Source: Ectothiorhodospiraceae bacterium
Lineage (GTDB): Bacteria; Pseudomonadota; Gammaproteobacteria; Nitrococcales; Aquisalimonadaceae
Assembly (NCBI GenBank): GCA_020831885.1
Contig: JAFIFU010000007.1
Coordinates: 1 to 64,000, forward strand
Length of the DNA: 64,000 nt
Direction of reading: 5' to 3'
Below are positions 45,771 through 56,626 of the stretch, one piece after another. Each line of letters opens with the position of its first letter. The stretch's first letter is position 1. Both the position numbers and the translations under genes were made by a program. The notes below the pieces were generated by a model, which worked only from the letters and a program-made list of their open reading frames with translations, searched no databases and had not been told where the DNA came from.

Positions 45771-46430
45771 TCAGCCCCCCCGGGCGGTGGGTTGGCAGCG
45801 GACCCGGACCCGTTGGGCGAAGTGCTCGCCGAGCCCGTCCGCGCTGGCCGCGCCCAGGTCCACGGCGGCCGCACGGGCAATCTGCGCCGGCGTCGGTGAA
45901 GGCTGGACGATATCCACCTGGCAGCGGTTGTCGGGGCCGTTGACCGCGACCGCGTCAGGGGAGGGATGCAGCATCTCGATGTAGTAGGTCGGATCGAAGA
46001 TGGTGTACTCCAGCGCCTCGCCGTCCAGAGGAATCGGCTCGCTCAAGGGCAAGCTGAAACGAAACTCCAGTTGGTCATCGTCGTTCAGACGGATATGCAT
46101 GTTCTCGGCCGTTCCGGTGCCCACCCGGGCACCGCCATGGCGGATCCGGGTCAGGTAGTCATAGGCAGCCATGCTGTGCAGCATCCGTTGCCCCAGTGCG
46201 TCCAGTTGCTCCTGCCGCCCGGCATCGGCCAGCTCCTGTTCGAACTCCTCCACCAGTAGCAGGGTGTAGACCGGGTCGAATACCCAGGTCTGCGACACGG
46301 CGGTGATCCGCTGCTCCGCATCCAGATCCAGGTTCACGTGCAGGTCGATCCAGGCGTGGGGGTGCGCCAACGCGGCCAGGGGCGTGAGCAGCAGTAGCGC
46401 AGCCAATCGGGTCACGGAATCGCCTCGCAT
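45771..46430 (-). CDS. zevA: DUF1007 periplasmic protein, ZevA-like
   Basis: A 219-residue DUF1007 protein with a cleavable signal peptide (RLAALLLLTPLAALAHP), then HPHAWIDLHVNL, the His-containing start typical of the family, and FDPVYTLLLVEEFEQEL. I use the Met at 46430; a GTG 15 bases inside has a better-placed AGGCG ribosome site, and the frame is open further up to an ATGA at 46619. ZevA is thought to pass zinc to ZevB from the periplasm. Its stop is 3 nt from the zevB start. It lies below the Zur box and the CobW remnant. Confidence 0.8.
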   Translation of the reverse strand: MRGDSVTRLAALLLLTPLAALAHPHAWIDLHVNLDLDAEQRITAVSQTWVFDPVYTLLLVEEFEQELADAGRQEQLDALGQRMLHSMAAYDYLTRIRHGGARVGTGTAENMHIRLNDDDQLEFRFSLPLSEPIPLDGEALEYTIFDPTYYIEMLHPSPDAVAVNGPDNRCQVDIVQPSPTPAQIARAAAVDLGAASADGLGEHFAQRVRVRCQPTARGG

Positions 46431-46615
46431 GCCTCTGTCCCACCCGGCGGGATGCCAGGCTTTCTGCAGGAAACCACGTTGCGGCATGGCTATCGGCGCT
46501 GGGAGCCTGCCTGCCGGAGCCGCCAATGAACCGGCCGCCGGCGCCGGGCCGGCGGCGTCGGTATTGTACCTGGCTGCCTGATCGAATGAATACCGCGGCG
46601 ACGGCTGTTCTGTGG

Positions 46616-46835
46616 TCATGTTGTGGTCGTTTCGGCGGCGTCGGCGGCGCTCCAGCCGGGGAATGGGTCCGGCAGAGAGCGCCATGTGGCCTGTCCCTTG
46701 GCGAATGCCTCATCGGTGAGCAGACAGGCGTCGAAGCGGGCGCGGAGGGCGGGCGCATCCATGTTGATGCCGATCAGGACCGGTTCCTGCTGGCGGTCGC
46801 CGTACAGTTCTTCCCAAGACGGGTAGCTTGTTCAT
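46616..46835 (-). pseudogene. Internally deleted CobW-type zinc GTPase (ZigA/YeiR-like) remnant
   Basis: A minus-strand ATG at 46835 begins MNKLPV, the usual first residues of CobW-type zinc GTPases, preceded by a GGAG site. The next bases jump directly to the conserved C-terminus in another frame: WEELYGDRQQEPVLIGINMD from 46815, then FDACLLTDEAFAKGQATW and LPDPFPGW, ending at a TGA at 46616. The P-loop and all middle parts, about 300 codons, are missing, and the two ends are out of frame. It lies immediately under the Zur box, as the intact gene would. It is the main content of the gap 46431-46948. Confidence 0.78.
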
Positions 46836-46892
46836 GCCGGAGGGAGCTCCGTGTTGGACTGAATAGAGTGATGCCATCTGTTGTCAGGTACC

Positions 46893-46915
46893 AAAATGTT
46901 ACAATATAACGTTTC
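46893..46915. promoter_or_regulatory. Zur box between divergent zinc-starvation genes
   Basis: The site contains AAAATGTTACAATATAACGT followed by TTC. It has the dyad GTTA-N5-TAAC with flanking A and T tracts. This matches the gammaproteobacterial Zur consensus (GTTATAATATAAC type) closely. It lies 34 nt before the DUF1826 start and about 58 nt before the CobW-remnant start on the other strand, so zinc-bound Zur would block both directions. Confidence 0.85.
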
Positions 46916-46948
46916 TGGTGCAACCGCTGACGGCAGGAGTTTTTTGCG

Positions 46949-47587
46949 ATGCAGGCCATTGCTGAACGGGAACGGCCCCATGCTCGGGTGCATGATGTGG
47001 ACGCCCTGGGACGAATTCTGAATCGCGGCGTGAATCTCTGTGTCTGGCAACGCCGGCCGGATCCTGTGGTGGTGGCGGAGGTGGAGGGCCTGTGCGCGGA
47101 TGCGCTGCCCGATGTCCGCTGCGGGATTTCTCCCTCCGACCCGGAGGCGGATATCCGCGGGTTGCTGGAGCGCTGCGGCTTGCGGCCAGGCCGGCTTGGT
47201 CACTGGGTCCGGGATATGGCGATGCTCACCGAGCGGTTCATCAGACTCGCTCCGGGCCGGCCGGTCACGCTACGGCTCGAGACCCTCGCGGACGACGGCT
47301 GCCCCCGCTTCCATGTGGATCGCACCGCGCTGCGTCTGGTCTGCACCTACCGCGGTCCGGGTACGGAGTGGCTGAGCAATGATCAGGTGGACCGCCACGC
47401 GCTGGTTTCACGGATGCCTAACCAGGCCATCATCCGTTCCGGTGTGCCGGCGCGCATGTCCACCCATGCCGTTGGTATCATGAAAGGCGGCCTGTTTCCG
47501 GGTAACGAGACCAACGGCCTGGTCCATCGATCGCCCCCCATCGCCCGTTCCGGTCAGATGCGTGTCCTGCTGTGCCTGGATACGTGA
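46949..47587 (+). CDS. DUF1826 family protein
   Basis: A 212-residue DUF1826 protein. ATG 46949 follows GCAGGAG. Family landmarks are NLCVWQRRPDP near the N-terminus, the segment FIRLAPGRPVTLRLETL, FHVDRTALRLVCTYRGPGTEW, and the His-containing end GLVHRSPPI. A possible metal-ligand set (DRTALRL, HVD, HRSPP) suggests binding of zinc or another metal. The function has not been defined. DUF1826 genes typically lie next to zinc GTPase genes under Zur control, and here they share the box at 46893. Confidence 0.8.
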   Translation: MQAIAERERPHARVHDVDALGRILNRGVNLCVWQRRPDPVVVAEVEGLCADALPDVRCGISPSDPEADIRGLLERCGLRPGRLGHWVRDMAMLTERFIRLAPGRPVTLRLETLADDGCPRFHVDRTALRLVCTYRGPGTEWLSNDQVDRHALVSRMPNQAIIRSGVPARMSTHAVGIMKGGLFPGNETNGLVHRSPPIARSGQMRVLLCLDT

Positions 47588-47667
47588 CGGGTGGTATGGT
47601 CTTGCGGCAAGGGTAGCCAGCGCGGCTCCGGGGAATGATGCGACGCCGGGCGCATGGGGTGAATCCC

Positions 47668-47877
47668 ATGGCGGAAGTGCTGGAATCGGAAATCGCGTGT
47701 CCACGGTGCAGTCACCGGGAAACCGAAACCATGCCCACGGACGCGTGCCAGTGGTTTTACGAGTGCAAGGCTTGTGGGTCTTTGTTGAGGCCTGAACCGG
47801 GGGATTGCTGCGTGTTCTGCTCTTATGGGTCGGTGCGGTGCCCGCCCGTGCAGGCGCAGGACGATGGGTGTTGTTAG
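47668..47877 (+). CDS. GDCCVxC-domain small cysteine-rich protein
   Basis: A 69-residue protein from ATG 47668, the start that gives the usual family length; an ATG at 47635 adds 11 unconserved residues. It has two Cys pairs of zinc-ribbon type (CPRC, ECKACG) and the hallmark GDCCVFCSYGSVRCPPVQ (residues 45-62). The family is named GDCCVxC and some members carry selenocysteine; here all such positions are cysteine. The role is unknown, perhaps in metal handling. It is downstream of DUF1826 in the Zur-controlled cluster. Confidence 0.85.
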   Translation: MAEVLESEIACPRCSHRETETMPTDACQWFYECKACGSLLRPEPGDCCVFCSYGSVRCPPVQAQDDGCC

Positions 47878-47914
47878 GCGCGCCGGCGACCGCCGGCAGG
47901 CAGTGGAGAACGGA

Positions 47915-48385
47915 GTGGATGGACGCAAGCAGTTGTTTTTGGAGGATTTCCTGGCTGGAAGGGTGTGGACCGGCGGGCCGCGGGCCATTGATCAGGATGA
48001 GATCGTTGCCTTCGCGCGGGCGTACGATCCCCAGTATTTTCACCTGGATCCGGAGTTGGCCCGCAGCAGCCCACTGGGCGTGCTCTGTGCCAGTGGAATT
48101 CAGACCTTCGCCATCGCTCACCGATTGATGGTTGACGCTCTGCTCGGACAGACGGATGTCGTGGCCGGTGGTGGGATGGATCAATTCCGCATGCGCCTGC
48201 CGGTGGTGCCCGGAGACCGGCTGTACGTGCGGGTCGAGGTTCAGGGGGTGAAGCCGCACTCGAGACGGCCGGACCGGGGATGGGTGATTTTCCTCGTTCA
48301 CCTGACGCGGGAGGATGGAGAAACGGTGCTGGACTACCAGACCACGATCCTGGTCATGCGCAGGGAGCCGCTAAGCAAGCGCTGA
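47915..48385 (+). CDS. MaoC-family hydratase
   Basis: A 156-residue hot-dog-fold protein. The hydratase motif is FARAYDPQYFHLDPELARSS, with the Asp-His pair expected of (R)-specific enoyl-CoA hydratases and MaoC proteins, followed by LGVLCASGIQTFAIAHRL. I choose the GTG at 47915, behind GGAG; an ATG at 47864 is in frame but overlaps the preceding gene. It could hydrate an enoyl-CoA. It stands alone between a metal cluster and katG and may not be tied to the catabolic operons. Confidence 0.8.
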   Translation: MDGRKQLFLEDFLAGRVWTGGPRAIDQDEIVAFARAYDPQYFHLDPELARSSPLGVLCASGIQTFAIAHRLMVDALLGQTDVVAGGGMDQFRMRLPVVPGDRLYVRVEVQGVKPHSRRPDRGWVIFLVHLTREDGETVLDYQTTILVMRREPLSKR

Positions 48386-48436
48386 TCGCTTCCCACGGCG
48401 GTTGTCGGCGGCACGGTGCTGAGCCGGTGGGAAAGC

Positions 48437-48463
48437 GGGCGCAGCCGGTATCCGGCTGCGCCC
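48437..48463. terminator. Bidirectional terminator between MaoC and katG
   Basis: A perfect 12-bp stem (GGGCGCAGCCGG / CCGGCTGCGCCC) with a 3-nt loop is placed between the convergent MaoC and katG genes, 51 nt and 24 nt from their stops. No T run follows it on either strand. Confidence 0.7.
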
Positions 48464-48486
48464 GTGGCGCGCTGCATCGGCGATGA

Positions 48487-50970
<2,484 letters not shown>

Positions 50971-51450
50971 CTAAAGAAAACGCACCACCAGAAAAAGCCC
51001 GAGCATGGAGAGCCCCAAGGCCACCTTGGCAGCGGTACCCAGCATCAGCCCGAGGGTGGCGCCCCAGCCGGCACGCCCTGCCGCCAGAAAGCCCCTGCGG
51101 GCGGAAAGCTCTCCCAGCAGCGCGCCGATAAAGGGGCCGAGCAACAGGCCGGGCAACCCGAAGAAGATCCCCACCACGGCACCCAGCGCAGCCCCCGCAA
51201 CGGAGCGAGGCGAGGCGCCGTAGCGCCGGGCACCGAAGGCGCCGGCAACGAAGTCGGCCAGTGAGGCCAGCGCAGCCATGAGCGCCAGCACGACCAGGGT
51301 TCTCGTGCCCACATGCACGAACCCCTCCGCCCAGGCCGCCGCCCAGAGCCCGGCGAACAGCAGCAGCGGCCCCGGCAGCGCCGGCAGCACCAGGCCGGCC
51401 AGGCCGATGCTGACCAGCAGGATGGCGAGGATCCAGATGAGAACGCTCAT
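50971..51450 (-). CDS. DUF456 membrane protein
   Basis: A 159-residue small membrane protein with four or five hydrophobic segments. It starts MSVLIWILAILLVSIGLAGL and contains the Gly/Pro-rich motif LPALPGPLLLFAGLW and GIFFGLPGLLLGPFIGALLGE, characteristic of DUF456. The function is unknown. It stands alone, divergent from the permease at 51596. The start ATG at 51450 is followed by regular codon use. Confidence 0.75.
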   Translation of the reverse strand: MSVLIWILAILLVSIGLAGLVLPALPGPLLLFAGLWAAAWAEGFVHVGTRTLVVLALMAALASLADFVAGAFGARRYGASPRSVAGAALGAVVGIFFGLPGLLLGPFIGALLGELSARRGFLAAGRAGWGATLGLMLGTAAKVALGLSMLGLFLVVRFL

Positions 51451-51595
51451 GCAGGTGCACTATAAGCGAATGGCCCTGGGCGGAAGAAGCGGGCCGTTCG
51501 GGGAGCCTCTGGGTGTGGCCTCTCAACAGGTTGTCCATCGGGCGGACCGATAGGTCACAATGCCGGCGACAAGGACGGAAAACGGAGGATAGGAC

Positions 51596-52561
51596 TTGCA
51601 GCACCGGCTGGAACGCTTCCAGGTATGGATCTACCTCGCGGCCATCGGTCTCGGGTTGACCGTGGGGACCGTGGCGCCGGCGGGCGGGGCGGCTCTGCAG
51701 GTGCTGGTCTGGCCGGTGCTGGGTTTACTGCTCTACGCGACCTTCACCCAGGTGCCGCTGGCGCATCTTCCCGCCACCGTTCAGGATTGGCGCTTCCCGT
51801 GCGCGCTGTTGCTGGGCAATTTTCTGATCCTGCCACTGCTGGTCTGGGGGCTGCTATGGTTGCTTCCCGCCGAGCCGGCCATCCGGCTGGGGGTGTTGCT
51901 GGTGCTGCTGGTGCCCTGTACGGACTGGTTCATCAGCTTCACCCATCTGGGGCGCGGCGACACGGGGCGGGCCATCGCGGCCACGCCCCTGCTGTTGCTT
52001 GGCCAACTGCTCATGCTGCCGGTGTATCTATGGCTGTTTCTGGGGGAGGCGGTGGTCCAACTGGCGGTGGGGACGCATCTGCTGCTCGCCTTCGCCGGCC
52101 TGATCCTGTTACCGCTGCTTCTTGCCTGGCTGACCGAACGGGCGGCGGAACGGCGAGGCAATGCGCGGCGGATCGTCGCAGGCCTGGCGTGGCTTCCCGT
52201 ACCGCTTCTGGCCATGGTGGTGTTCCTGATCGCCGCCTCCCAGGTACAACTGGTGTCGGGCATGCTGGAGGTGTTGGCCCGGGTCCTGTTGGTGTTCCTG
52301 CTGTTTCTGGTCCTCGCCGCCGCCCTCGGAAAAGCTCTCGGTCACCTGTTCGGGCTTGCCCCTGCGCCAACACGGACGCTGGTGTTCAGTTTTGGAACCA
52401 GGAACTCCTTCGTCGTGCTGCCGCTGGCGCTCGCCCTTTCCGAGTCCTGGGAGGCGGCGGTGGTGGTGATCGTGTTCCAGTCCCTGGTGGAGCTTTTCGG
52501 CATGGCGGCCTATCTGCACTGGGTGCCGCGGCGGCTGGTTCCAGCACGCCCACCGGGGTGA
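51596..52561 (+). CDS. Bile acid:sodium symporter / ACR3-like permease
   Basis: A 321-residue inner-membrane protein with nine or ten predicted segments. Landmarks are LVPCTDWFISFTHLGRGDTG (a Cys in the fourth segment, as in ACR3 arsenite pumps) and FSFGTRNSFVVLPLALAL in the C-terminal half. It starts at a TTG at 51596, after ACGGAGGATAGGAC. Arsenite export is the best guess but no arsR, arsC or arsenic gene is adjacent, so transport of an organic anion is possible. Its stop is 10 nt from the convergent stress protein. Confidence 0.72.
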   Translation: MQHRLERFQVWIYLAAIGLGLTVGTVAPAGGAALQVLVWPVLGLLLYATFTQVPLAHLPATVQDWRFPCALLLGNFLILPLLVWGLLWLLPAEPAIRLGVLLVLLVPCTDWFISFTHLGRGDTGRAIAATPLLLLGQLLMLPVYLWLFLGEAVVQLAVGTHLLLAFAGLILLPLLLAWLTERAAERRGNARRIVAGLAWLPVPLLAMVVFLIAASQVQLVSGMLEVLARVLLVFLLFLVLAAALGKALGHLFGLAPAPTRTLVFSFGTRNSFVVLPLALALSESWEAAVVVIVFQSLVELFGMAAYLHWVPRRLVPARPPG

Positions 52562-52571
52562 TGCTTCAGGC

Positions 52572-53036
52572 TCAGTCCATTGGCGGCAGATAAGGGGCTT
52601 GGTCGGCCGCCAGTTCCACATCATGAACCACCAGGATGGGTTGTCGGGCGTGGCGGACCAGCCACTCGGTGGCGGACCCGTGGAGGAACTGCTGGAGTCC
52701 GGTGCGGCTCCGGGTGCCCATGGCGATCAGGTGGGCGTCCCACTGGTCGGCATGCTCGATGATTTTGTCCGCCGGGCTGCCGACTTCCACGGCAATCTCT
52801 TCCCCATCCCGCTGCCAGGTCTCCAGCCTCTGCCGCGCGGCGTGCTCGGCCTTGGCGCGTTCTTCCCTGGCGTGTGTGGGATTGATGACCGGGTTTGCCG
52901 TGGCCGAGGCGATATCGCTGGGATTGACGACATACAGCAGGCGGATTGTCGCCCCGGGGTGGTAGGCCCTGGTGACCGCCAGTGCCCGGGCGGAGGCGGT
53001 GGAGAAATTAACCGGGACCAGAATGCGTTGCAGCAT
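52572..53036 (-). CDS. Universal stress protein (UspA family)
   Basis: A 154-residue UspA-fold protein from the Met at 53036 ([12 protein letters not shown]). The ATP-binding signature G-x2-...-G-x-(S/T) is complete as [17 protein letters not shown] (residues 107-123) with the following QPILVV strand. It would bind ATP and may act in the stress response. It diverges from the SulP transporter at 53354; UspA proteins often accompany SulP carriers, and some SulP proteins even carry Usp domains. Confidence 0.85.
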   Translation of the reverse strand: MLQRILVPVNFSTASARALAVTRAYHPGATIRLLYVVNPSDIASATANPVINPTHAREERAKAEHAARQRLETWQRDGEEIAVEVGSPADKIIEHADQWDAHLIAMGTRSRTGLQQFLHGSATEWLVRHARQPILVVHDVELAADQAPYLPPMD

Positions 53037-53353
53037 GAAGCGCCTGCCTGTCGAGTAGCAAACGGCCATGGTAGCCGAAAACGGACCGGGGGATTAAGTT
53101 GTGTAGGTCACAGGAGTTTCCCCGGCGTTCCTGGTTGTTCTGTCTTGTGGCAGTGCAGCAAACCGCGTATGGTACACGCCTTCTCGCAGTTGGCAACGTG
53201 GGTGTCGCCCTCCCGGCCCCGGGATGTGGAAGCCATGCTTCCAGCCATGTGCTTGTGGCACCCGTGCAGGATCCTGCCAGTTGTTCGAACACCGTGCGGC
53301 CGTCAGCCGTAACCCCCGGCATGAGTGATTCCGCCCCGGCGTAAAGGAAAGGA
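53037..53353. other. Intergenic region between universal stress protein and SulP genes
   Basis: This 317-bp stretch lies between two divergent genes and must carry both promoters. No coding region is convincing. It contains no repeat or strong hairpin that I can recognise. Confidence 0.4.
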
Positions 53354-54850
53354 ATGCTGTCTGAAACGCTGAAACGGCAGGCGGAGAGCCTGCGGCGAAC
53401 CTGGTTCTTCAATGTCCGTGGCGACCTGATCGCGGGCATGGTGGTTGCGCTGGCGCTGATTCCGGAGGCGATTGCCTTCTCGATCATTGCCGGGGTTGAT
53501 CCCAAGGTCGGCCTGTACGCTTCGTTCTGCATGGCGGTGGTGATCGCGTTCACCGGCGGGCGCCCCGGCATGATCTCCGCCGCCACCGGCGCGATGGCGC
53601 TGCTGATGATTACCCTGGTGGCGGAACACGGGGTGGAGTATCTGTTCGCTGCGACGGTCCTCACCGGCCTGCTGCAGATCGTCTTCGGCTGGCTCAAGCT
53701 GGCCCGGTACATGATGTTCATCCCGCGCACCGTGATGCAGGGCTTCGTCAATGCGCTGGCCATTCTGATTTTCATGGCGCAGGTGCCGCATTTCGTCGGC
53801 TTGGGTGTTCCGACCTACATCATGGTGGCTGCGGGGTTGGCGATTCTCTACCTGTTCCCGTATATCAATCGCACCATCCCGCCGCCCCTGGTGGCCATTG
53901 TTGCGCTCACCGCGACGGCCTACTTCCTCAACGTGCCGTTCAATACGGTGGGTGATATGGGCGAGCTCCCGTCCGGCATGCCGCTGTTCGGAATTCCGGC
54001 GGTGCCGCTGAGCTGGGAGACCTTGCAGATCATCCTCCCCACCGCCCTGACGCTGACGATTGTCGGCCTGCTGGAGTCGCTGCTCACCGCCTCCATCGTC
54101 GACGACCTGACCGATACACCCAGCAAGAAGAACCGGGAATGCAAGGGGCAGGGCCTGGGCAATATCGTGTCCGGGTTCTTTGGCGGCATGGCGGGCTGCG
54201 CCATGATCGGTCAGTCCATCATCAACGTGAAATCCGGTGGGCTGGGCCGCCTTTCCAGTCTTGCAGCCGGCGTGTATCTGCTGTTTTTCATCCTGGTGCT
54301 GGGCGACCTGGTCTCCATCATCCCCATGCCGGCGCTGGTGGCCGTGATGATCATGGTGGCCATCGGCACTTTTGACTGGAGCTCCTTCGCCATGCTGCGC
54401 AGGATGCCGAAGACCGATGCCTTCGTGTTGATCGTCACGGTGGTCACCGTGGTGGTGACCCATGATCTGGCCAAGGGTGTGTTCGCCGGCGTGCTGCTCA
54501 GCGCCGTGTTCTTCGTGCGCAAGCTGGCCCGCCAGATCCGGATCACACACGAGGACAGCGCGGATGGCAGCAGTCGTGTTTATCGGGTCCGGGGCGTGCT
54601 GTTCTTCGTGGCCGTGGACAATTTCCTGGCCGGCTTCGACTATGACACACGTATTCCCGAGGTCACCATTGATCTCACCGGGGCAACGCTCTGGGACAGC
54701 TCGGCGGTCGGGGCCGTGGACAAGGTGGTGGGCAAACTCCGGCGCACCGGGGCCGAGGTGACCGTCATTCACCCGGTGGGCGAAGGTGCCGGGCTGATGG
54801 ACCGGCTGGCGGCCTATGACAGCCCGGGCTCGGGCGCAATCGGCCACTGA
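53354..54850 (+). CDS. SulP-family anion transporter with STAS domain
   Basis: A 498-residue SLC26/SulP carrier. Residues 15-390 form the membrane part with about 12-14 segments, including [20 protein letters not shown] and [20 protein letters not shown]. Residues 400-498 form a shortened STAS domain ([29 protein letters not shown]). The gap of STAS length suggests the sulfate/bicarbonate type seen in bacteria. It could bring in sulfate or bicarbonate with sodium. It stands alone, divergent from a Usp gene. The ATG follows AAAGGAAAGGA. Confidence 0.85.
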   Translation: MLSETLKRQAESLRRTWFFNVRGDLIAGMVVALALIPEAIAFSIIAGVDPKVGLYASFCMAVVIAFTGGRPGMISAATGAMALLMITLVAEHGVEYLFAATVLTGLLQIVFGWLKLARYMMFIPRTVMQGFVNALAILIFMAQVPHFVGLGVPTYIMVAAGLAILYLFPYINRTIPPPLVAIVALTATAYFLNVPFNTVGDMGELPSGMPLFGIPAVPLSWETLQIILPTALTLTIVGLLESLLTASIVDDLTDTPSKKNRECKGQGLGNIVSGFFGGMAGCAMIGQSIINVKSGGLGRLSSLAAGVYLLFFILVLGDLVSIIPMPALVAVMIMVAIGTFDWSSFAMLRRMPKTDAFVLIVTVVTVVVTHDLAKGVFAGVLLSAVFFVRKLARQIRITHEDSADGSSRVYRVRGVLFFVAVDNFLAGFDYDTRIPEVTIDLTGATLWDSSAVGAVDKVVGKLRRTGAEVTVIHPVGEGAGLMDRLAAYDSPGSGAIGH

Positions 54851-54910
54851 GGCTCCGGGACCCGCTTTCGGGAATAATCATGTCTTCCGTTTCGGCCCGG
54901 GGATGTCTTG

Positions 54911-54942
54911 CCGGCCCGGCCCCGGGGAACGGGCCGGGCCGG
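54911..54942. terminator. Bidirectional terminator between SulP and cupin genes
   Basis: A perfect 12-bp GC stem (CCGGCCCGGCCC / GGGCCGGGCCGG) with an 8-nt loop lies between two convergent genes. It is 60 nt past the SulP stop and 4 nt from the end of the cupin gene. A short T-rich stretch follows. Confidence 0.7.
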
Positions 54943-54946
54943 GTCT

Positions 54947-55426
54947 TCAGTCCCGCCGGATGTGGCCGGCGGCACCGTTATCGGCTGCCAGTTGGTACAT
55001 GAGGTCGTTGTCGATCAACCCGGCCGGGTTGCCCTGCTCGTCATAGCCCATGACCGGCCCATAGGCCACGACGAACAGAATCAGCTCTCCGTGGGATTCG
55101 GGCTGGTGCACAACCCCGCCAGGCTCGTAGACGTAGCCGCCCGTTTTCACGGTACCCTCCTCGTAGCTGAACGAACCCTTGACGACGAAGGCTTCCACGG
55201 CGGCCAGGTGGCGGTGAATGTCGGTAACCACACCGTCGGGTACCTTGAGCAGCAGTGTGGCCTTGCCGTGATTGTCATCCAGATGCAACAGTTTGAAATA
55301 GGTGCCGGGTAAGGCGAACGGTGTCCAGGGGAGCTGTTCGGTATCCAGCATCATCCCGCCGGCGCGGCGAACCGGTGCAATGTGGGGATGTGTCGCCTGG
55401 CGGGGCATTTCGTGTGCGGTGCTCAT
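54947..55426 (-). CDS. ChrR-like cupin / 2,4'-dihydroxyacetophenone dioxygenase-like protein
   Basis: A 159-residue cupin from the ATG at 55426 (MSTAHEMPRQ), after GGAGGAGAAG. The metal-binding cupin motif is IHRHLAAVEAFVVKGSF, with the second motif GGVVHQPESHGEL. This arrangement resembles ChrR-type cupins and 2,4'-dihydroxyacetophenone dioxygenase, which cleaves an aromatic ketone. Which applies is unknown. It lies downstream of an AraC-type regulator on the same strand, with about 150 nt between, so that regulator may control it. Confidence 0.68.
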   Translation of the reverse strand: MSTAHEMPRQATHPHIAPVRRAGGMMLDTEQLPWTPFALPGTYFKLLHLDDNHGKATLLLKVPDGVVTDIHRHLAAVEAFVVKGSFSYEEGTVKTGGYVYEPGGVVHQPESHGELILFVVAYGPVMGYDEQGNPAGLIDNDLMYQLAADNGAAGHIRRD

Positions 55427-55544
55427 GAGACTTCTCCTCCAATGGGGTGATGTTTTGATTCGTATGTGAACGATCATGGCGATCGTCCTGTATCACTTTG
55501 CCCTGAGCACCCGTATGCGTATTGCACGAAATTCAGGATGTCAC

Positions 55545-55575
55545 TGCACCATGGAATAGCTCAGTGCTTTCCGAG
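55545..55575 (+). repeat. Dispersed short repeat, copy e
   Basis: CACCATGGAATAGCTCAGTG followed by CTTTCCGA is a full-length, slightly changed copy of the repeat. It lies in the gap between the AraC regulator and the cupin gene, just before the stop codon of the AraC gene. Confidence 0.55.
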
Positions 55576-55578
55576 ATG

Positions 55579-56457
55579 TCAGGCGGAACGGCGGGGTCCG
55601 TGGTTCAGGACTGAATGGCTGCGGAAGTATCCTGGCGTCATTCCCAGGTATTGCTTGAAGCAGCGGGTCATGTGGCTTTGGTCGGCGAAGCCGGTTTCCG
55701 CTGCGATCACGGAAAGCGGGGCTCCGGTGCTGATCAGTTGTCGGACCCGGTCAACCCGGACTGCAATCTGGAAACGGTGGGGCGTGATTCCGGTCCGGGC
55801 GCGGAACACGTCGATCAGATAATGGCGGTGGAGCCCGGTCAGCCGGGCCAGCGTACTGAGGTCCACATCTTCATCGCAGTGGGTGGCGAGATAGTCCCGG
55901 ATCAGTGCAACCGCACGGTGCTCCCGCACCCGGCTGGTATGTCGCCTGCCGGTGGTTTGCCCGGGGTGGCCCAGCAGGGCGTGAAGCAGTTCCAGCAGCA
56001 GTGATTCCTGCTCCAGCCGTGAGGCGCCCCCGCGGCAACGCTGGTGCAGGTGTTCCACGCGCCAGATGACGTCCTGAGCCGTGACGTGACGGGCAGGCAG
56101 TGCGTTGGCCATGTCGCCGCCGGGTATTCCCGGATCCGTCGCGAGTGCGTTCAGCAGTTCACGATCCACCAGCGTGGAGGCAAAGCGAAACGTCCCGTTC
56201 TCCGGCGAGCCGCCCGCGTGTGGCTCGCCAGGGCAGATGACATAGAGGGTTCCGGCCGGCAGGCGGGTGGTGCGACCACAATGCCGGACGAGGCCTTCCC
56301 CGGCCTGGACGTGGATGAGTTCCAGGCCATCGTGCAGGTGGTCCGGATACCAGTGCCGATGCCGGGTGGTTTGTACCAGATGCAGGCCGGGAGGCGAATC
56401 CCACAGGGAGAATCCCGCGGCGGGCGCCTCCTGGGGCAAACCGACTGTTTGTGCCAT
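55579..56457 (-). CDS. AraC family transcriptional regulator with cupin sensor
   Basis: A 292-residue AraC regulator. The N-terminal AraC-binding cupin domain (about 15-160) holds DHLHDGLELIHVQAGEG and LYVICPGEPHAGG. The C-terminal DNA-binding region (190-290) has LARLTGLHRHYLIDVFRART, GITPHRFQIAVRVDRVRQL and IAAETGFADQSHMTRCFKQY. The ATG at 56457 lies near a GGGATTTCAG sequence without a strong ribosome site. The likely target is the cupin gene immediately downstream on the same strand. Confidence 0.85.
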   Translation of the reverse strand: MAQTVGLPQEAPAAGFSLWDSPPGLHLVQTTRHRHWYPDHLHDGLELIHVQAGEGLVRHCGRTTRLPAGTLYVICPGEPHAGGSPENGTFRFASTLVDRELLNALATDPGIPGGDMANALPARHVTAQDVIWRVEHLHQRCRGGASRLEQESLLLELLHALLGHPGQTTGRRHTSRVREHRAVALIRDYLATHCDEDVDLSTLARLTGLHRHYLIDVFRARTGITPHRFQIAVRVDRVRQLISTGAPLSVIAAETGFADQSHMTRCFKQYLGMTPGYFRSHSVLNHGPRRSA

Positions 56458-56626
56458 TGATCTGCTGCCGACTGAAATCCCATGGAACCCGGCGGTGATC
56501 GCCCGGGGCGTTGCGGCAAGTCACTTCCTTAGCACGAGGCGCCGTGACCTTCTAGAAAAATACTCAGATCGCCCGCTTCTCTACCGTTGCGCGCCTGGTG
56601 TCCCGGCGCACGCCGCGGACCCCGGT

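Noticed and set aside
46431-46618. N-terminal extension of ZevA up to the ATG at 46619
   Set aside because: The stretch is open but low-complexity (Ala/Pro rich) and would place about 63 residues in front of a typical signal peptide. It is more likely leftover sequence from the deleted GTPase region.
51625-52593. A 322-residue open frame overlapping the ACR3-like permease
   Set aside because: It is a Gly/Ala/Arg-rich frame shadow with no family pattern, while the other frame encodes a clear membrane protein.
53303-54847. A 514-residue His- and Arg-rich minus-strand frame
   Set aside because: It is antisense to the SulP gene. The composition reflects the complement of hydrophobic codons.
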